Part shown: positions 63,617-64,000 of the stretch, one piece after another | Layout: every line of letters starts with the position of its first letter | Position numbering within the stretch: the first letter of the stretch is position 1 | From: Haloplasmataceae bacterium | GTDB lineage: Bacteria > Bacillota_I > Bacilli_A > Haloplasmatales > Haloplasmataceae | Direction: 5' to 3' | Assembly: GCA_029240795.1 (NCBI GenBank) | Contig: JARDZP010000003.1 | Coordinates: 1 to 64,000, forward strand | DNA length: 64,000 nucleotides | Position numbers and translations under genes: made by a program | The notes under the pieces: generated by a model | Databases searched by the model: none | What the model saw: the letters and a program-made list of their open reading frames with translations, nothing else | What the model was told of the DNA's origin: nothing

Positions 63617-64000
63617 ATGAAAAAATTTGGAATTTTAGTATTATTACTGCTGTTAAATTTTTCATTAGCTGCGTGTAAGAAGGAAGAAGTTACAACAACT
63701 ACACAACCAGCTGCTGTTAGACCTAATTTAGCTCAATATAGATTTGATTTAGCAGACGATATGTTAGAAGCACAATCAGCAAGTGTTGATACAATCGCCA
63801 GCGCAACTGATAGTTCAAATGGTTGGATTCAAGCAGTTGAAAGAGCATTGGAAAAAGCAGAATCAACTACAGTACCTAATACTTTTGTTAATGGTACATA
63901 TACAGCTGAAAGTGATAAAAGACAATTGGGCTTTGAAGATGCTACTGTAGTTATTTCTGATGGTGAAATATCAAGTATTACATTAAGAAGATTGAATAGT
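63617..64000 (+). CDS. Small lipoprotein with permuted FMN-binding-like domain 2, cut by right edge
   Basis: 128 residues visible from ATG 63617, behind AGGAGG. Lipobox LAAC (Cys20) and a Thr-rich linker. EAQSASVDTIASATDSSNGW and IQAVERAL match the first half of the neighbour at 62055 (motif ASAT instead of AGAT), followed by NTFVNGTYTAESDKRQLGFE, then ATVVISDGEISSITLRRLN. The stop is beyond the window. Clearly a paralogue of the protein at 62055; their similar lengths so far suggest the C-terminus will be similar. Confidence 0.75.
   Translation, partial: MKKFGILVLLLLLNFSLAACKKEEVTTTTQPAAVRPNLAQYRFDLADDMLEAQSASVDTIASATDSSNGWIQAVERALEKAESTTVPNTFVNGTYTAESDKRQLGFEDATVVISDGEISSITLRRLNS

Noticed and set aside
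1-64000. tRNA or rRNA genes
   Set aside because: No cloverleaf-like GC-richer stretch or conserved rRNA core was noticed in the intergenic regions; a covariance search would be needed to exclude them fully.

Overview
The window is AT-rich, almost free of RNA genes, and uses the standard bacterial code: TGA ends real genes (for example at 13311-13313 and 16588-16590) and tryptophan is TGG. Low GC, lipoproteins with Thr-rich linkers after the lipobox Cys, CcpA-type cre-like boxes, and the gene families present point to a low-GC Firmicute or Mollicutes-related lineage. An Acholeplasmatales/Izemoplasmatales-like organism is my best guess, but the sequence alone does not prove it. No rRNA, tRNA, CRISPR array, phage or plasmid module was seen.

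Layout. 1-207 is the right end of an IS3-type insertion sequence. 290-20100 is a mixed housekeeping and membrane region: Methyltransf_32-type methyltransferase, CorA, YcxB-like proteins, MFS/DMT/MATE carriers, a VWA lipoprotein, RlmA-type rRNA methyltransferase, AlkA-type glycosylase, CoiA, threonylcarbamoyl-AMP synthase, a DUF421 protein and a MacB-like ABC exporter. It also holds two decayed genes (3118-3633 and 13328-13622) and an odd Gly/Phe/Pro repeat protein (15094-15378).

20160-49811 is a large catabolic island for an anionic, uronate-containing polysaccharide; alginate or a glucuronan-like polymer is most likely. Surface lipoproteins (GLUG/Ig-like protein; right-handed beta-helix lyase with a CBM96/DNRLRE-like tail) and a CUT1-type ABC importer (lipoprotein, two permeases, MsmK-like ATPase) would bind, cut and import oligomers. 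An intracellular alginate-lyase-fold enzyme and two heparinase II/III-type lyases would release unsaturated uronate. KdgF, KduI, KduD (plus a second SDR), two KDG kinases and KDPG aldolase would convert it to pyruvate and glyceraldehyde 3-phosphate. Two IclR paralogues flank the middle of the island. Five promoters in it carry one shared operator of fixed geometry (TMCGAA-N5-TTCGTA-N2-TRCGAA), so this looks like a single regulon. It is the most notable signal in the window.

Just after this island, 49851-50188 is a deletion scar joining the start of a pectinesterase gene to the end of an altronate dehydratase gene, the fossil of a lost pectin/galacturonate branch. 50232-64000 returns to mixed functions: DegV, GNAT, a ketosphinganine-reductase-like SDR next to an alpha-oxoamine synthase, a winged-helix protein, Gfo/Idh/MocA, a DUF438-hemerythrin-PAS protein, YbaN, two c-di-GMP enzymes, SurE, YitT, and a pair of small lipoproteins with what looks like a circularly permuted FMN-binding domain. 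The second of that pair runs off the right edge.
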